Origin: Massospora cicadina
Lineage: Eukaryota; Entomophthoromycota; Entomophthoromycetes; Entomophthorales; Entomophthoraceae
Length of the DNA: 64,000 bases
NCBI GenBank assembly: GCA_022478985.1
Contig: JAKSZP010008030.1
Location: 1-64,000, forward strand
Direction: 5' to 3'
Notes under the pieces: model-generated
Told to the model about the DNA's origin: nothing
Database searches by the model: none
Seen by the model: only the letters and a program-made list of their open reading frames with translations
In this document: piece after piece, positions 1-11,370 of the stretch
Layout: each line of letters begins with the position of its first letter
Numbering within the stretch: position 1 is the stretch's first letter
Made by a program: the position numbers and the translations under genes

Positions 1-229
1 AAATATCAAAACCTTTTGACTTAATAAAGTATTCAGTATTCTAACCCATTTTTCCGTTTCCTTCTCAGCGCTCTTTCCAAATATTCCAGCTTCAAGCCAC
101 CTACGAACCTCAGTGACAGTCCAGAGAGCTGTAGCTCCAACAGATGGTATGTGATGGAATGGCACAGCTTAATTTTAAGAATAGCTGGGAGGGCCATTCA
201 AAAAGCACGCTGTAAATTGTGGCCCCAGT
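1..229 (-). pseudogene. Element C, downstream integrase fragment (left of element A)
   Basis: Read on the minus strand from 229 downward, this stretch encodes the part of a Ty3/Gypsy integrase core that follows the second catalytic aspartate. A segment reading ALPAILKIKLCHSITYH matches the equivalent stretch of elements B1 and B2 (about 8650-8710 and 16340-16400). It is preceded by an in-frame TGA where tryptophan is expected. The upstream half of the same integrase lies at 20232-20300, so this piece was separated from it by element A. Beyond about position 110 I cannot align it to integrase, so a second break or strong decay is likely. Element C then continues off the left edge. Confidence 0.7.
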
Positions 230-1027
230 TGTCACAGTTAATGACAATTTTCCTGGTGTAGAACACCTCACCAAACATAAGCACAATAAGCCCTTGGAGT
301 CAAGGCCAGAACCTTTGAGGGTCACCAAGGACCTCTCTAAGGTCAATGACTGAAAATAGTTTCTGGATTTTCCAGCCAGGGCTGAGGGAAATAGTGCTAT
401 AGAGGCGGAAAATCCGGTGAAAGTGGCTCGAAATTGTAGAATAAGTCAGTATGAGGTTACAGGATCAGCCAGATTTGCAAAATCTCGATTTTGCTAAAAG
501 GCGAAAACATCTTGGCTCAGATTGGTTTTTGTTAATCATTTTGAGACCACCACAAATCTTCACTTTAAATTCATGCCCAAGCTGAGAATTCTATGCCTTT
601 CTCATATAAACAGATAAATTTCAGTAAATTTTAGATATATTTTCTGAAAGCTCCTCATGCTTTTTTATTTATGATAATATACTGGTTAAACCCTTCTGCA
701 AAGGCCGGACTCCACTTTCAGCTCTGGTCTGACCCTCCCCTTAGGCGCAAAACCACCCCATGCTGTGACCTATTCCGTTAAGTCCGCCATGGTGTATTTC
801 TTTGTTTTCCACTACAATATCTAAACCAACTCCCTAAGCTCTCAGGGACTCTTGTCCATGATGATTTGTTTTATTTTAGCCTGCTTTTTACTAATGAAAT
901 CTATATATGGAAACAAAACCAAGATAACTTAAGACGTTACTTCCTCCTGCTTGCCATTTGACTTGTTCTGGAACCTTTTGCTTGTCACTTTACCTCCTAA
1001 ACCTCATGCAATCAGTTAAATATTACA
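230..1027 (+). repeat. 5' LTR of element A
   Basis: It starts TGTCAC and ends TTACA. It aligns along its length with 19425-20231. Shared blocks include the stretches around 284-330/19480-19530, 375-410/19575-19610, 700-730/19910-19940 and 835-870/20036-20070. The copies differ by many transitions and small indels, so the insertion is old. Confidence 0.8.
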
Positions 1028-2431
1028 TTATCTGAAAAAGCCTCGATTATAAATTTGAGTTTATTTTCCTAATGGGTGGCTATAATTTATTTAACCCTCT
1101 CAGAGTTGTCCCCTTTTAAAGCGGTTCACTGTTACAGCACTATTGTATCCCTCCTGGCCTTAGTTATTACCTTCTTCCAAAGGTGTGCTGAGGGTGTTGA
1201 GTGGCTCCCCTCACTCAAGAAGCTCATACAGTGTTCAGTACCTGCCACTGCCAGCAACCTTCCCCCACCTATGCGATTCTAAATTTTAAAGGAGATCTAT
1301 ACCACGTTGTCCAACCTTAGGGCCCACCATAAGTCTCAAGGCAAGGACTTAGCTGAAGTCCTCCTCTTCCAGCTGCTTCTCCTTGAGATGTCAGACGAAG
1401 CTCACCAATGGTTACTCTCCGCTGGTAAAACTTATAGTTCTTTTCCTGAAATCCCTCCAGGCATTAAAAACCTTTGTCATGCCCAACGAATTTCTCCCTT
1501 CCACCTTTTGTGCTATAACTCCTGTGTCCACTTGGCTCAAGGAGACCTCACTATGGCACAATACTTGTGCTTGTTCCAAGAAAATTCATCAAGGTTGGAA
1601 TCTCTTGAACGGATGAAAATGGGCCCTCCTCTGAAAGTCCCTGGATAACACTGGTGCTGCCCTTGGCATATGGGATAACCCTCCCCCCTCCTTATCTGGG
1701 ACTTGCTCCATCCTTGCGTCCATGCTGTCCAACAGCATCTGCGCTGTCAAGCCTAACTGTACCGCGAAACTTCTGATATTAGAACCTGACTTCTTCATCT
1801 CTGTTGTGAACCCTCAGGTGACCTATTGTGGTACACCTGACACCAGTTAAGTCTCTGATCCCATTGTAACTTATCAAGCTGAGGACCTAGCTTTAATGGA
1901 CACCTCCAACCTTACCATCAAATACTACCCCTCTGTACTATCCCAGTACCGTTTAGAACCAGAAGTGAGCTCTCTGGAAGGTGAGACTGAAACTTCCATC
2001 ATAGGTGCGGGTCCCCCCACCACTGGCCCTGAACCGCTGCACTCCATGGAGTACTCCTCGCTTTTGTCCTTAAAAATAGAGGAGGTTAGTAATTCTAACC
2101 CATTTGATTCAGAGCATTCACTTTACTCTAGTCACGGAACCTTATTTGCCATTTTAGAACCCATGCCTCTTATTAAAATTTTATTCATTTAGACCATTTG
2201 AACTGCTCTTTTAAATTACTCCAGAGTCATATTTCTTGGCGGACCCTCTCCAAAACGGGTAGATACTTTGAAAAGTTGATTGAAGACAAACTCGCCTTGG
2301 CTGACCCCTCCAGAAGCTTGGACGTCCTTACTAATGTAGTTTCCTATGATAAGGATCTAGCTCCCGCTGAACATAGAGCGATAAGCTATCTTACTCCATT
2401 AAAATCCTTTTGGCAACTCACTGGACTATGA
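1028..2431 (+). pseudogene. Gag region of element A (degraded)
   Basis: Gag is the nucleocapsid precursor of LTR retrotransposons. The best-preserved part is an open stretch at 1307-1648. It has a leucine-rich segment followed by DEAHQWLLSAG, which resembles the retrotransposon gag core where a small helix ends in an A-x-x-W motif, then a proline-rich loop and FPEIPPGIKNL. A second frame over 1383-1616 carries the continuation, so at least one frameshift is present. From 1896 to 2192 there is an acidic, serine/proline-rich stretch that would be the gag-protease linker. No CCHC knuckle is visible. The assignment rests mainly on position between LTR and protease. Confidence 0.55.
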
Positions 2432-4666
2432 AGTCATACGCTGTTAAATCTTCAGGTTATGTTCTCACTTACACTCCACACTCTGGGCTTAGAGCCATCA
2501 TATCATCCCTTGGCTCCATAGAAAATAAATTCTCCTCTGCGTACTTCTTGTTCATGGCTACTTTCTCCTCTGCTGGGAAGGATTTCCAAGCGCTCACTTT
2601 AGTGGACACTGGCACTACTAAAAACTTCATCTTTCAAGAGCTGGCGGAGGCCCTGGACTTTCCCTTAGGGGTTGATCAGTTTAGAAAGGGTGGGGCATCT
2701 CAAATCATACAAAGCTACCGTATATTATCAACTGTTCCCTTTGTTGCAGGTGATGTGCACTTTATGGATAGCTGCTCATCAATTAAAAATCTCCTGTATA
2801 CTGTTATTTTAGGTGTTGGTTAAGGGAACAGTTTAACGTTTTCACCAATTTCACGGATTCTACTATACATGAGAAGTTCCATGGAGGAGTCACGGTTACC
2901 ATCCCTTGTCTGGATGAAATCGCTATGCCGCTCCCATAGAAGATGGGGCCCTCCCTCAATGTTGGCCTATCCTCTATTAAACTGACTGTCACCCCTACCC
3001 AAGCACTTATCCAGCATGAGTGCATCTCAAGATATGCGGATATGATTGATCACTTTAAGGTTCGCCCACTCCCATAGAACACCATGTTTGACTTTGAGTT
3101 CAAGTTGACCGTTGACCTCATCAAGATATACTCTCCCATTTACCCCTTATCCTTGAGGGAAGAGGACTCCTTGACGTTTGGGTTGATGACATGCTCTCCA
3201 GGGGTCAAATCTTCAAGAAACCTTCGCTGGTGTTCTCCCCCCTCCTATTTGTAGAGAAGTCTGACGGTTCACTCCGCCCCTGCGTTGATTATGGCAATCT
3301 GAACAACGTGACTGTACCTGACCCCATCCAAACCCCTGAAGCAGAAGATCGCCCACTATGTGGAGAAGGCTAGGGTGTTCAAGTTAGATTGCCTTACCAC
3401 CTTCAATTAGATCCATACTAAAGAATGCAAGTAGTAAAAGACTGCTTTTCATACTTGAAAAGGCATCTACCAGTTCCAAGTCATTCCGTTTGGTTTGAAG
3501 AACGCTCCTGCCTGCTTTCAAAGGTTCATTGATGATAACTTTGGAGACCTTAGGGGAACCTATGCAATAGCATACATGGATGACATACTGGTTCTCTCCA
3601 CAGATGCAGAATCTCATGCCCGCCACCTTGATGCTGTCATGAAGCGACTTGCACAGGCAACCCTTAATATCAATGCTAAAAAATGCGAATTTTTAAAGCT
3701 TAAGGTCAATTTTTAGGAAACATTATTTTCTCTCACAGTCACATGATTTCCCCATATAAAAAAGCAACCATCAAAAATTGGCTACTTCCTCATCTCTTAC
3801 TGATCTACGCAGCTTCCTTGGAACGTGTAATTTCCTCAAGAAGTTCACCCTCAGCTCTCAGAAGTTGAGGACCCTCTCTACACTGCATCTGGAAGGAATA
3901 TTTTTCCGTTGGGCTACAGAATGCAACGCTGTATTCTACGCCATTAAGTCCTTATATTTTTCAGCCTGGTGCTAGCTTATTTGGACCCCAGCCGCCCCTT
4001 TATTGTCGCCACAGATGCTTTCTCCTTTGCAGTGGGAGCAGCTCTGTTGCAGGAAGGGGAGTATGGATTGAAACGTCTTGTTGCCTTTTTTCAAGAATAT
4101 GACCCTTGCGCAGCTCATCTAAGCTATCTATGATAAGGAACTCCTAGCTGTTGTTGAGGCGATAAAGCACTGGCGCCACCATTTGCATGGTTCTAAATGA
4201 CCCTTTACTGTCCGCACTGACAACAAGTCGTTATTATAACCACACCCTCAGAAGCTGTCCCCACTCCAGTACCAATGGTTGGAAATCCTGTCAGTGTTTA
4301 ATTTCCAATATGATTTCATTAAGCGTACCCAAAACCTGTTACCAGATGCTCTATCACGGAACCCTACATTTGCTCCCAATCTGGCACAAGTTGACGCCCA
4401 CAATACTCAGGTGTTGACTAAGCCAGAACAGGTGAAGGAGAGCCCACTTGCCAACACCTACTATGTTTATGGTGGAACCTTTTAAAAAAGATACTGAAAC
4501 CCCAGCCTGCGTTAGGTTATCCCAACCCCTGTTGGCTGACTATGACAAGATCAAGAAGGCCTTCCAGAGTAATGGAGAACCCCTGGAAAAAGGTTACCAG
4601 TTGCTATATGAGGTCATCCTCCATCAAGGCAAGTGTAGGTACCATCTGGACCCTTAAGAGATGAGG
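2431..4666 (+). pseudogene. Protease-RT-RNase H region of element A pol
   Basis: Retropepsin is at about 2560-2820, with the active site LVDTGTTKNF keeping the DTG triad and ending in VILGVG. Reverse transcriptase follows from about 3180. Its fingers carry SPLLFVEKSDGSLRPCVDY, then PFGLKNAPACFQRF, and an intact YMDD catalytic box in AYMDDILVLS near 3575-3605. RNase H is at about 3985-4270, with VATDAF, a DKELLAVVEAIKHW helix and TVRTDN. The connection LLPDALSRNP (about 4338-4367) leads into the integrase N-terminus. Frame changes near 3370 and 3720 and several stops show decay. The frame is cut at 4666 by B1, and integrase resumes at 10735. Confidence 0.85.
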
Positions 4667-5823
4667 TGTAAGTCCCAGGGAACGTCCCCTGGGCGTTGAT
4701 TGGGCCATTTTCCCATTTCTGAGCAAGAAGGTACCAAAGAGGATGGCTGTACCTCTCATCACTCAGGGCGATCTTGCCCACGTGGTAGATGAGCGCTGGG
4801 TAACAGCTCTTCCACTTTGGATCCCTCCTCTGGTACCCACACTTACCTCAGCAGAACTGTTATGGTGAATTAGTGAATTCTGCACTGAGATCACCGAAAT
4901 GAAATTGATTGGAACAACATTGAGTGGCAGTCAGTCCAATGTTCAAATTTTAAATGGTCAAAAGGAATGAAGAATGACCTATTGGCCATAATAGCTGATG
5001 GTCTCAATTCAGTTAGTACTACAATTGAGAAAATCCCCCCTTCCAAAATCGTCATGGAACATCCCAACAGGCAGGTAATAGCATTGGGCACCATCGACGA
5101 GGGTTTGAATTTTCCTGCCAACAAATCAGGTATTTCACCTAAAGCATTGATTTTGACCAAATGAACAGCCCAGCGACTGGGCATGGGCGGGTTGGACGTC
5201 TCAGACCTATTTCCAACCAAATGGGCCCGCCCCTATGTGGGGTGGCCTTGGGGGATTCCCACTGCTCGTTGGGCTAAACGCAGCTGCACCAACTGTCAGA
5301 AATGTATCCAAGCCTTGATTTGGACGTTTGAGGTCAAACTGATAGTGACTTGTCCCACTGCCAAATTCTTCAATGTCAGTTCTCAATTAACTTATCTGTT
5401 CCCCATTCCCAAACAATTCGCTAGTTAGGTCAAACTTGAGGGACCCAGTCCCAATTTGGTTCCTCTCTAAATCGCCCACTATTTAATCAGTTGCATTGCA
5501 CTGAGAAAATTGTTGGTTGATTTTTCTTTCCTAAATTTTCCATTAAAAACCCTTTCCTAAAAATCTAGTTTTTTATGTTGAAAAAGAAACCGCCTATTCT
5601 GACAACCCTCCACTCCCCTTGGGGTTAGTGGCCATACTCGTCTGGTATTTTATTATTTGCCTGTATGAAATTCTGGCTCACTGGCAGTTATTGGGAAAAT
5701 ACCTTTCCAGTTCCATATCAGTCATACCAGCAGTAGTGCCTTTGGAATTCTGGTTTGCTGTTTGAGTGCTTTGGTACCTAGGCTGGCAGGCTGGTCTAAT
5801 TCTTACTTGCTGTTTGCCTGACA
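4667..5823 (+). repeat. 5' LTR of B1
   Basis: This copy is 1157 bp, starts TGTAAGTCCC and ends GCCTGACA. It pairs with 9580-10734. It is about 276 bp shorter than the LTRs of B2, and the missing block lies near the 3' end. The last part reads as protein continuing into the internal region (see 5766-6050). Confidence 0.88.
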
Positions 5824-6050
5824 TAATTGACCAACCATCATTTTTAACTATTTCCGCCTTTCTCATAGATATTGGCACATCAATGGCCCCTCCTTTCCAA
5901 CTGAACCAGGTTGTGAAGAAAATTTTCCCTGTACACAATAGCCCAGTTCCACTCAAAACTTTAAGCCCATGTCCCATAGTTGCCATGGCTATCTTGCCCA
6001 TGTCAGTAGGATCTGACACCCTGACTTACAACGAGTTTACCCCCCCATAA
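5766..6050 (+). pseudogene. Gag N-terminal remnant of B1 crossing the LTR/internal border
   Basis: One reading frame runs from inside the LTR across the junction at 5823 into the internal sequence. Its residues around the junction (LPDIIDQPSFLTISAFL) line up with B2 (about 12780-12850) and C (minus strand, about 23300-23230). An upstream FW-x-A-x-x-V segment in the LTR is shared too. Conservation as protein in separate copies suggests that Gag starts within the LTR, as TYA does in yeast Ty1. The rest of gag is deleted here; the retropepsin follows within about 100 bp. Confidence 0.5.
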
Positions 6051-6123
6051 GAGCCTAGCGGTTTCCCTTGACCCCACTACCATCTCTTTTGTATCACTGG
6101 ATTCATCCACAACTACCAATAAA

Positions 6124-9100
6124 GAGAATTTCGTTTACTTCTTATTACCCATGAAGATTAGTGTTGGGTCTCATCACATCTCCTTTGAGGCCCTGGTGGA
6201 CACCAGAGCTGCAGGTAATTTTATGAGTGTAGAACTGGCCCAGCAATTGGAACTTGACCTGGATGCAGGTCCTTCAGTGATGGTTGCATCATCAGCCTCC
6301 CAAACCTCATACCTGGTTCGCCGCCCAATCACATTTTCAATACACCAGTTCAGCTTCTGCGACCGCTTTTCTGCTATGCCAAACTTGGTGTTTCCGGTGA
6401 TCTTAGGAGTGGGATGGTGGCACTGACAACATTTCAAGATCCACCTGGAGTCTAACATGCTGTCATTTGCTAATGATCAACTGAAGGGTGAATTCCCTCT
6501 AATTAACACTCTTAAGAAAACACAAGTCCACAGTTCTATTATTCCCTCATCACTTCTGCGGGCATACCGGCCAATTTTTCTTTGAGCTTAATGCAATATC
6601 AAAGTATCTTTGACTCGGAAAAGGCACATCACTGCCACCTCATACTAGGTTTGACTGTGGATTTTAAACAACTGTAGAGTTAGTGAATATCAACTGTCCG
6701 TTGTATCCCCATACAGTGGAGGAAGAGATTGCGCTCAACACCTGGTTGGATGATATGCTGAAAAAAGGGTGGTTGTTCAAGGAGACCTCGCTCATTATGT
6801 CCCCCATCTTCTTCACTAAAAAAGCTGATGGTTCCCTCCGCCCCTGCAAGGACTATGGACACTTAAATAAAAAATGGTTTCCAATCTCTACCCCCTGCCT
6901 TTAGAGCAGATGATAAGCCAGGCCATCGCCAAATCTCAGGTGTTTTCCAAGCTGGATCTTGTCAATGCTTTTAACCAGATTCAGGTAATGAAAGGGCAAG
7001 AATGGTTAACAGCGATCCAGATGAAGTGAGGCATTTTTTAATTCCACATAATGCCCTTTGGGCTGAAGAATGCTCCTGCTACGTTCTAACATATGATCAA
7101 TAATGTATTGGGTGACCTCCAGTTTACCTGCGCAGTTGCATATATCAATGACATTCTGGTTCACTCTCCGACTCCTGAGCAACACGCTGCTGATTTGGAA
7201 GCAGTGGTGGCCGCCTTGTATTAGGCAGGCTTGTTTGTCGAGCCTTCTAAGTGTGAGTTCTATAAGGAGGAGGTTACCTTCCTTGGGAACCTCATCCTTA
7301 AGATGGTTACATGATCCCAAACAATAAACTGGATGCTATCTGAGAATGGACAACCCTGACTACCAAGAAACAATCACGGAGTTTTTGGGAACCATCACTT
7401 TCTTAAAAAATTTACCCGGTCCTTTTCCATCTGGCTGCACCACTCCACCCCCTTACAGGGAAAAACGTACCGTTCTTCTGGACGCCCAAATGCCAACAGG
7501 CGTTTAGATTGATTAAAAGAGGTGTTCGTGTCTCCTCCCATTTTAAAGCACGTCAATCCCACCAAGCTGTATATTATTGCATGTGATGCTTCTTTGGTAG
7601 CAGTGGGGACGGTGTTGCTCCAGGAGCACAATGGCTTGGAACACCAGGTCGCCTACTTTTCCCAAAAGTTCACCTCTATGGAGCAGCCTTGGGCTATTTA
7701 CTTCAAGGAGTTGGCAGCCGTTTCATGGGTCTTAACTCATTGGTAGTACCTGTTACAGGGTGCTCAACATGAATTAACGGTCTGCATGGATCACCAAGCC
7801 CTTTTGTACTTTTGTAAACCCCAAAAATTGGCACATTGGTAAGCCTGAATCTATCAGGACTTGTGCAGTTTTAATTTCAAATGTGAATTTGTTGAAGGTG
7901 CGCTCAACGTGCTTCCTGATTTTCTCAGCCTTAGCCCCACTCATTGTTCCGCAATTCCAGAGGAAGTGGATCTTGTTACCAAGATTCCTGCCACCCAAAT
8001 CCTGTCGATTGTCCCCCCTGTCATTTCCTCTTTCACTCTGGCCCTCAACACTCCATTAGTTTCTCAGGTCTTAGCCAGTCAAATGGCCTGCCCTGATGAT
8101 GTGGAGTTGGTCAAGCAGTTATCCCACCAGAGGCATAAACACTCTATATATTCATTGAAGGAGGGTCTTAATTATTTTTGGTCACGCGTTTGGGTTCCTC
8201 CCTCCCTCAGAACTGAGGTATTCCGCGCACATCACAATCCCCCATGGTCAGCCATCCAGTAATAAGAAATGCATTGACTTGATCAAATAGACCTACAATT
8301 GGGCAGGTTTGACAAAAGCAGTTATAGTCTGGATTGCGACTGCATTACTTGTGCTCAGGCTAAGTCAGACCGCTCTTGTAGAAACAGTCTCTTACACCCT
8401 TCACAGCAGGTGGAGGGTCCATGGACGTCGGTGTCCGTGGACTTTTTTGTTGAACTCCCCTTCTCTAACAGGTTCACAGTTAGTGATGGAGGTGGTGGAT
8501 CGTTTCACTAAATTTTCCCTCTTTATCTCTTGCACTTCCACGATTAAGTCAGAGAAGACTGCCCGTCTTTTTATCCATCATGTGCTCTCAATGTTTAGTC
8601 TCCCACAGGAGATTATCAGCGACTGTTGTTCCCAGTTCATGGCGCGGTTTTGGAGTGAGCTTCTCTCGATCCTAAAAATATCCCCCTGCCATTCCACAGC
8701 ATACCATTTCCTGTCTGATGGACAGACCAAGCGAGTTAACCAAGTACTCAAATAGTACCTGCATTACTATGCCGCTGCTGCTCAGGACACCTGGGCCAAT
8801 GGCCTTCCCCTCGCTCAATTCACTTATAACAATGGAACCCACGTGTCTATGGGGTTTTCGCCCTATGAAGCAACGTTGGGCTATAATCCTTTGTTTTCAG
8901 TCAGACCTTGCTTGTGGCCTGAGGTTCAAGCTGCTGCGGATCACACTAAACATATTAGGTCAACTCAATCCTTGGTGCAGGAACACCTCACTAAAGCTTT
9001 TGAAGACTACAAGCAGTTTGCGGATTGTAAGCGGCTCCCAGGTCATGATATATCAGTGGGTTCCTATGTTATGCTCGATACCCGCCATTTACAAATTCAA

Positions 9101-9572
9101 ACTCCTTCCTGAAAATTTGCAAGTAAGCATTTAGGTCCCCATTTGGTGAAAGAGTTCTTGTGTTATGGTGCATTCTGGTTGAAGCTCCCAGCTCCCTGGA
9201 AACAGCATCCCATCTTCCACGTTTCCCAGCTGTTACCTTTCAAGGGTACAGTTCCCACAGAACCTGAACTGATACCATTGAGGGTGTGGAAGAAGCTAAG
9301 GTGGAGAATATCCTGACATCCGCAAGTCCCAATGGTCCATTCAATATCTAGTGGCTTGGAAAGGGTATCCTGCATATGAGAACAGTTGGGTCAAGGTGCG
9401 CAATTGTGTGAACTGTATGGAATTATTTGATGCATTTCACAGATCCTACCCTGATGCTCCCCACCCTCCCCAAAAAGTTGCGACGGTTATGGTGATCAAG
9501 TTACCCAAGGCACACAAGAATGTGGCTCTGGTGCAGTTTCCTGGTGGTGGGGCTCTTCCCTTAAAAAAGTAA
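6124..9572 (+). pseudogene. Pol of B1: protease, RT, RNase H, integrase, chromodomain
   Basis: Domains in order: retropepsin 6151-6420, whose active site reads LVDTRAAGNF (glycine of DTG changed to arginine); RT about 6680-7330, with FFTKKADGSLRPCKDY and a catalytic box reading YIND instead of YIDD near 7140; RNase H about 7560-7850 (YIIACDAS, KELAAVSWVLTHW); integrase from about 8200, with HH and CITCAQAKS zinc-finger remains near 8230-8365, VSVDFFVELP, IISDCCSQF and DGQTKRVNQ. A lysine stands 36 residues after the second Asp, where the catalytic Glu of the DD35E triad is expected. A chromodomain (VAWKGYPAYENSWV) lies at about 9350-9400. Many TAA, TAG and TGA stops occur at Gln and Trp positions. 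Confidence 0.85.
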
Positions 9573-9579
9573 AGGGTAA

Positions 9580-10734
9580 TGTAAGTCCTGGGGAACATCC
9601 CCTGCGCGTTGATCAGGCCATTTTCCCATTTCTGAGCAAGAAGGTACCAAAGAGGATGGCTGTACCTCTTGTCACTCAGGGCGATCTTGCTAACGTGGTA
9701 GACAAGCACTGGGTAACAGCTCTTCCACTTTGTATCACTCCTCCAGTACTCACACTTACCTTGGCAGAACTTTTAGGGTAATTAGTGAAATCTGCGCCAA
9801 GATTGCCAAAATGAAATCGATTGGAACATCATCAAGTGGCAGTCAGGCCAATGTTCAAATTTTAAATGGTCAAAAAGAAATGAAAACTGACCTATTGGCC
9901 AAAATGGCCAATGGTCTTTATTCAGATAACACTACGATCAAGAAAATCCCCCCTTTCAAAATCGTTGGGGATCATCCCCAATGGGCAGGTAACAGCATTG
10001 GGTACCATTGATGAGGGTTCAAAGTTCCCTACCAACAAATTGGGTGTTGTGCATGAAGCAACTATTTTGACTAAACAAACAGCCCAGTGACTGGGCATGG
10101 GCGGGTTGGACATCCTAAACCCATTCCCAACCAAATGGGCCCGCCCCTACATGGGGTGGCCTTAGGGGATTCCCACTTCTTGTCAGGCTAAACGCCGCTG
10201 CTCAACTGTCAGAAATGTATCTAAGCCTCAGTTCAGACATTCAAGGTTGAACCAAAAATGACTCGTCCACCGCTGAATTCTTCAATGTCAGTTCTCAATT
10301 AACTTATCTGTTCCCCATTCCTGAACAATTCGCCGGTTAGGTCAAACTTGAAGGACCCAATCCAGTTTGGTTCTTCTCTAAATCGCCCACTATTTAATCA
10401 GTCGCATTGCACTGAGAAAATTGTTGGTTGTTTTTCTTTCCTAAATTTTCCATTAAAATCCCTTTCCTAAGAATCTAGTTTTTTTATGTTGAAAAAGAAA
10501 CCGCCTATTCTGACAACCCTCACACTCCCCTTGGGGTTAGTGGCCATACTCGTCTGGTATTTTATTATGTGCATGTATGAGAACTGGCTCACTGGCAGTT
10601 ATTGGGAAAATACCTTTCCAGTTTCATATCAGTTGTACCAGCAGCAGTGCCTTCGGCATTCTGGTTTGCTGTTTGGGTGCTTTGGCACCTAAGCTGGCAG
10701 GCCAGTCTAATTCTTACTTGCTGTTTGCCTGACA
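9580..10734 (+). repeat. 3' LTR of B1
   Basis: This copy is 1155 bp, starts TGTAAGTCCT and ends GCCTGACA. It is preceded by a purine tract. It differs from the 5' copy mostly by transitions. It is followed directly by integrase sequence of element A. Confidence 0.87.
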
Positions 10735-11370
10735 GGAGGCGATCTGCAAAGCTATGACCCTCCAACTGCTGGCCACTCTTGCAAGGACAAGAATTTTGAG
10801 TTGGTCCGCCTCTTATAGTTGTAAAGGCATTTCCACCAATGTGACCAAATGTATAAAGACCTGTTTGACATGCAACTGGTCAAATTCTAGACATTTTTAG
10901 AGCGCTGGACTGCTTGTCCTCTTAAGCTGTGGAGGACCGTGAACTTCAGTGTCCATTGATTTTATTGTGGAACTCCCCTTGTCAGGATTATACTATAGTA
11001 ATGGTTATGGTGGGACTCTTTACCAAGATGTCCCGTTTCATCCCTTACAATACCACAATTACCTCCGTCCAGAAGTACCGCCTCTTTGTGGACCACATCT
11101 TTTGCCTACATGGCATCCCAAGGAGATTATCAGCAATTGCATCCTAAAATTCGCTTCCCAGTTCTAGGATTCCTTGTTGTTCATTATAGGAATCCGCCCT
11201 TGCCGCTCTACAGCCTTTTACCTTCAGTCATAAGGATAGATAGAGAGGGTGAACCAAGGTTTGGAGCAATTCTTGCGTAGTTATTCCAATGTGAAGCATA
11301 ACAATTGGGCCTCTCACCTCCCGCTGGCACAATTCGCCTATAATAACTTACCCATACCTCTACAGGCACG
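10735..11370 (+). pseudogene. Integrase core of element A, between B1 and B2
   Basis: After removal of B1 the frame continues from RNase H/integrase linker sequence at 4640-4666. Recognisable pieces are SIDFIVELPLSG (about 10949-10985, first catalytic Asp), HPKEIISN (second Asp changed to Asn, about 11112-11140) and ERVNQGLEQFL (about 11240-11275), where the catalytic Glu is retained. It then runs to an AYNN motif and a weakened HxSTG stretch at 11336-11370, where B2 entered. Several frameshifts and stops occur. Confidence 0.8.

Larger units (their letters stand above)
4667..10734 (+). mobile_element. Ty3/Gypsy element B1, nested in element A integrase
   Basis: Two LTRs of 1157 and 1155 bp (4667-5823, 9580-10734) flank a 3.76-kb internal region. 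The LTRs begin TGTAAG and end TGACA. Flanking 5-mers are TGAGG (4662-4666) and GGAGG (10735-10739), a target duplication with one mismatch. Gag is largely deleted compared with B2 (4.47-kb internal part), while protease to chromodomain is present. A purine-rich tract (about 9562-9579) lies directly before the 3' LTR. Confidence 0.88.

Noticed and set aside
1589..1798. Minus-strand open stretches opposite the Gypsy and LINE genes (also at 5678-6019, 14575-15060, 46445-46777, 49742-49999)
   Set aside because: They are complements of plus-strand coding domains identified by motifs and have no features of their own.
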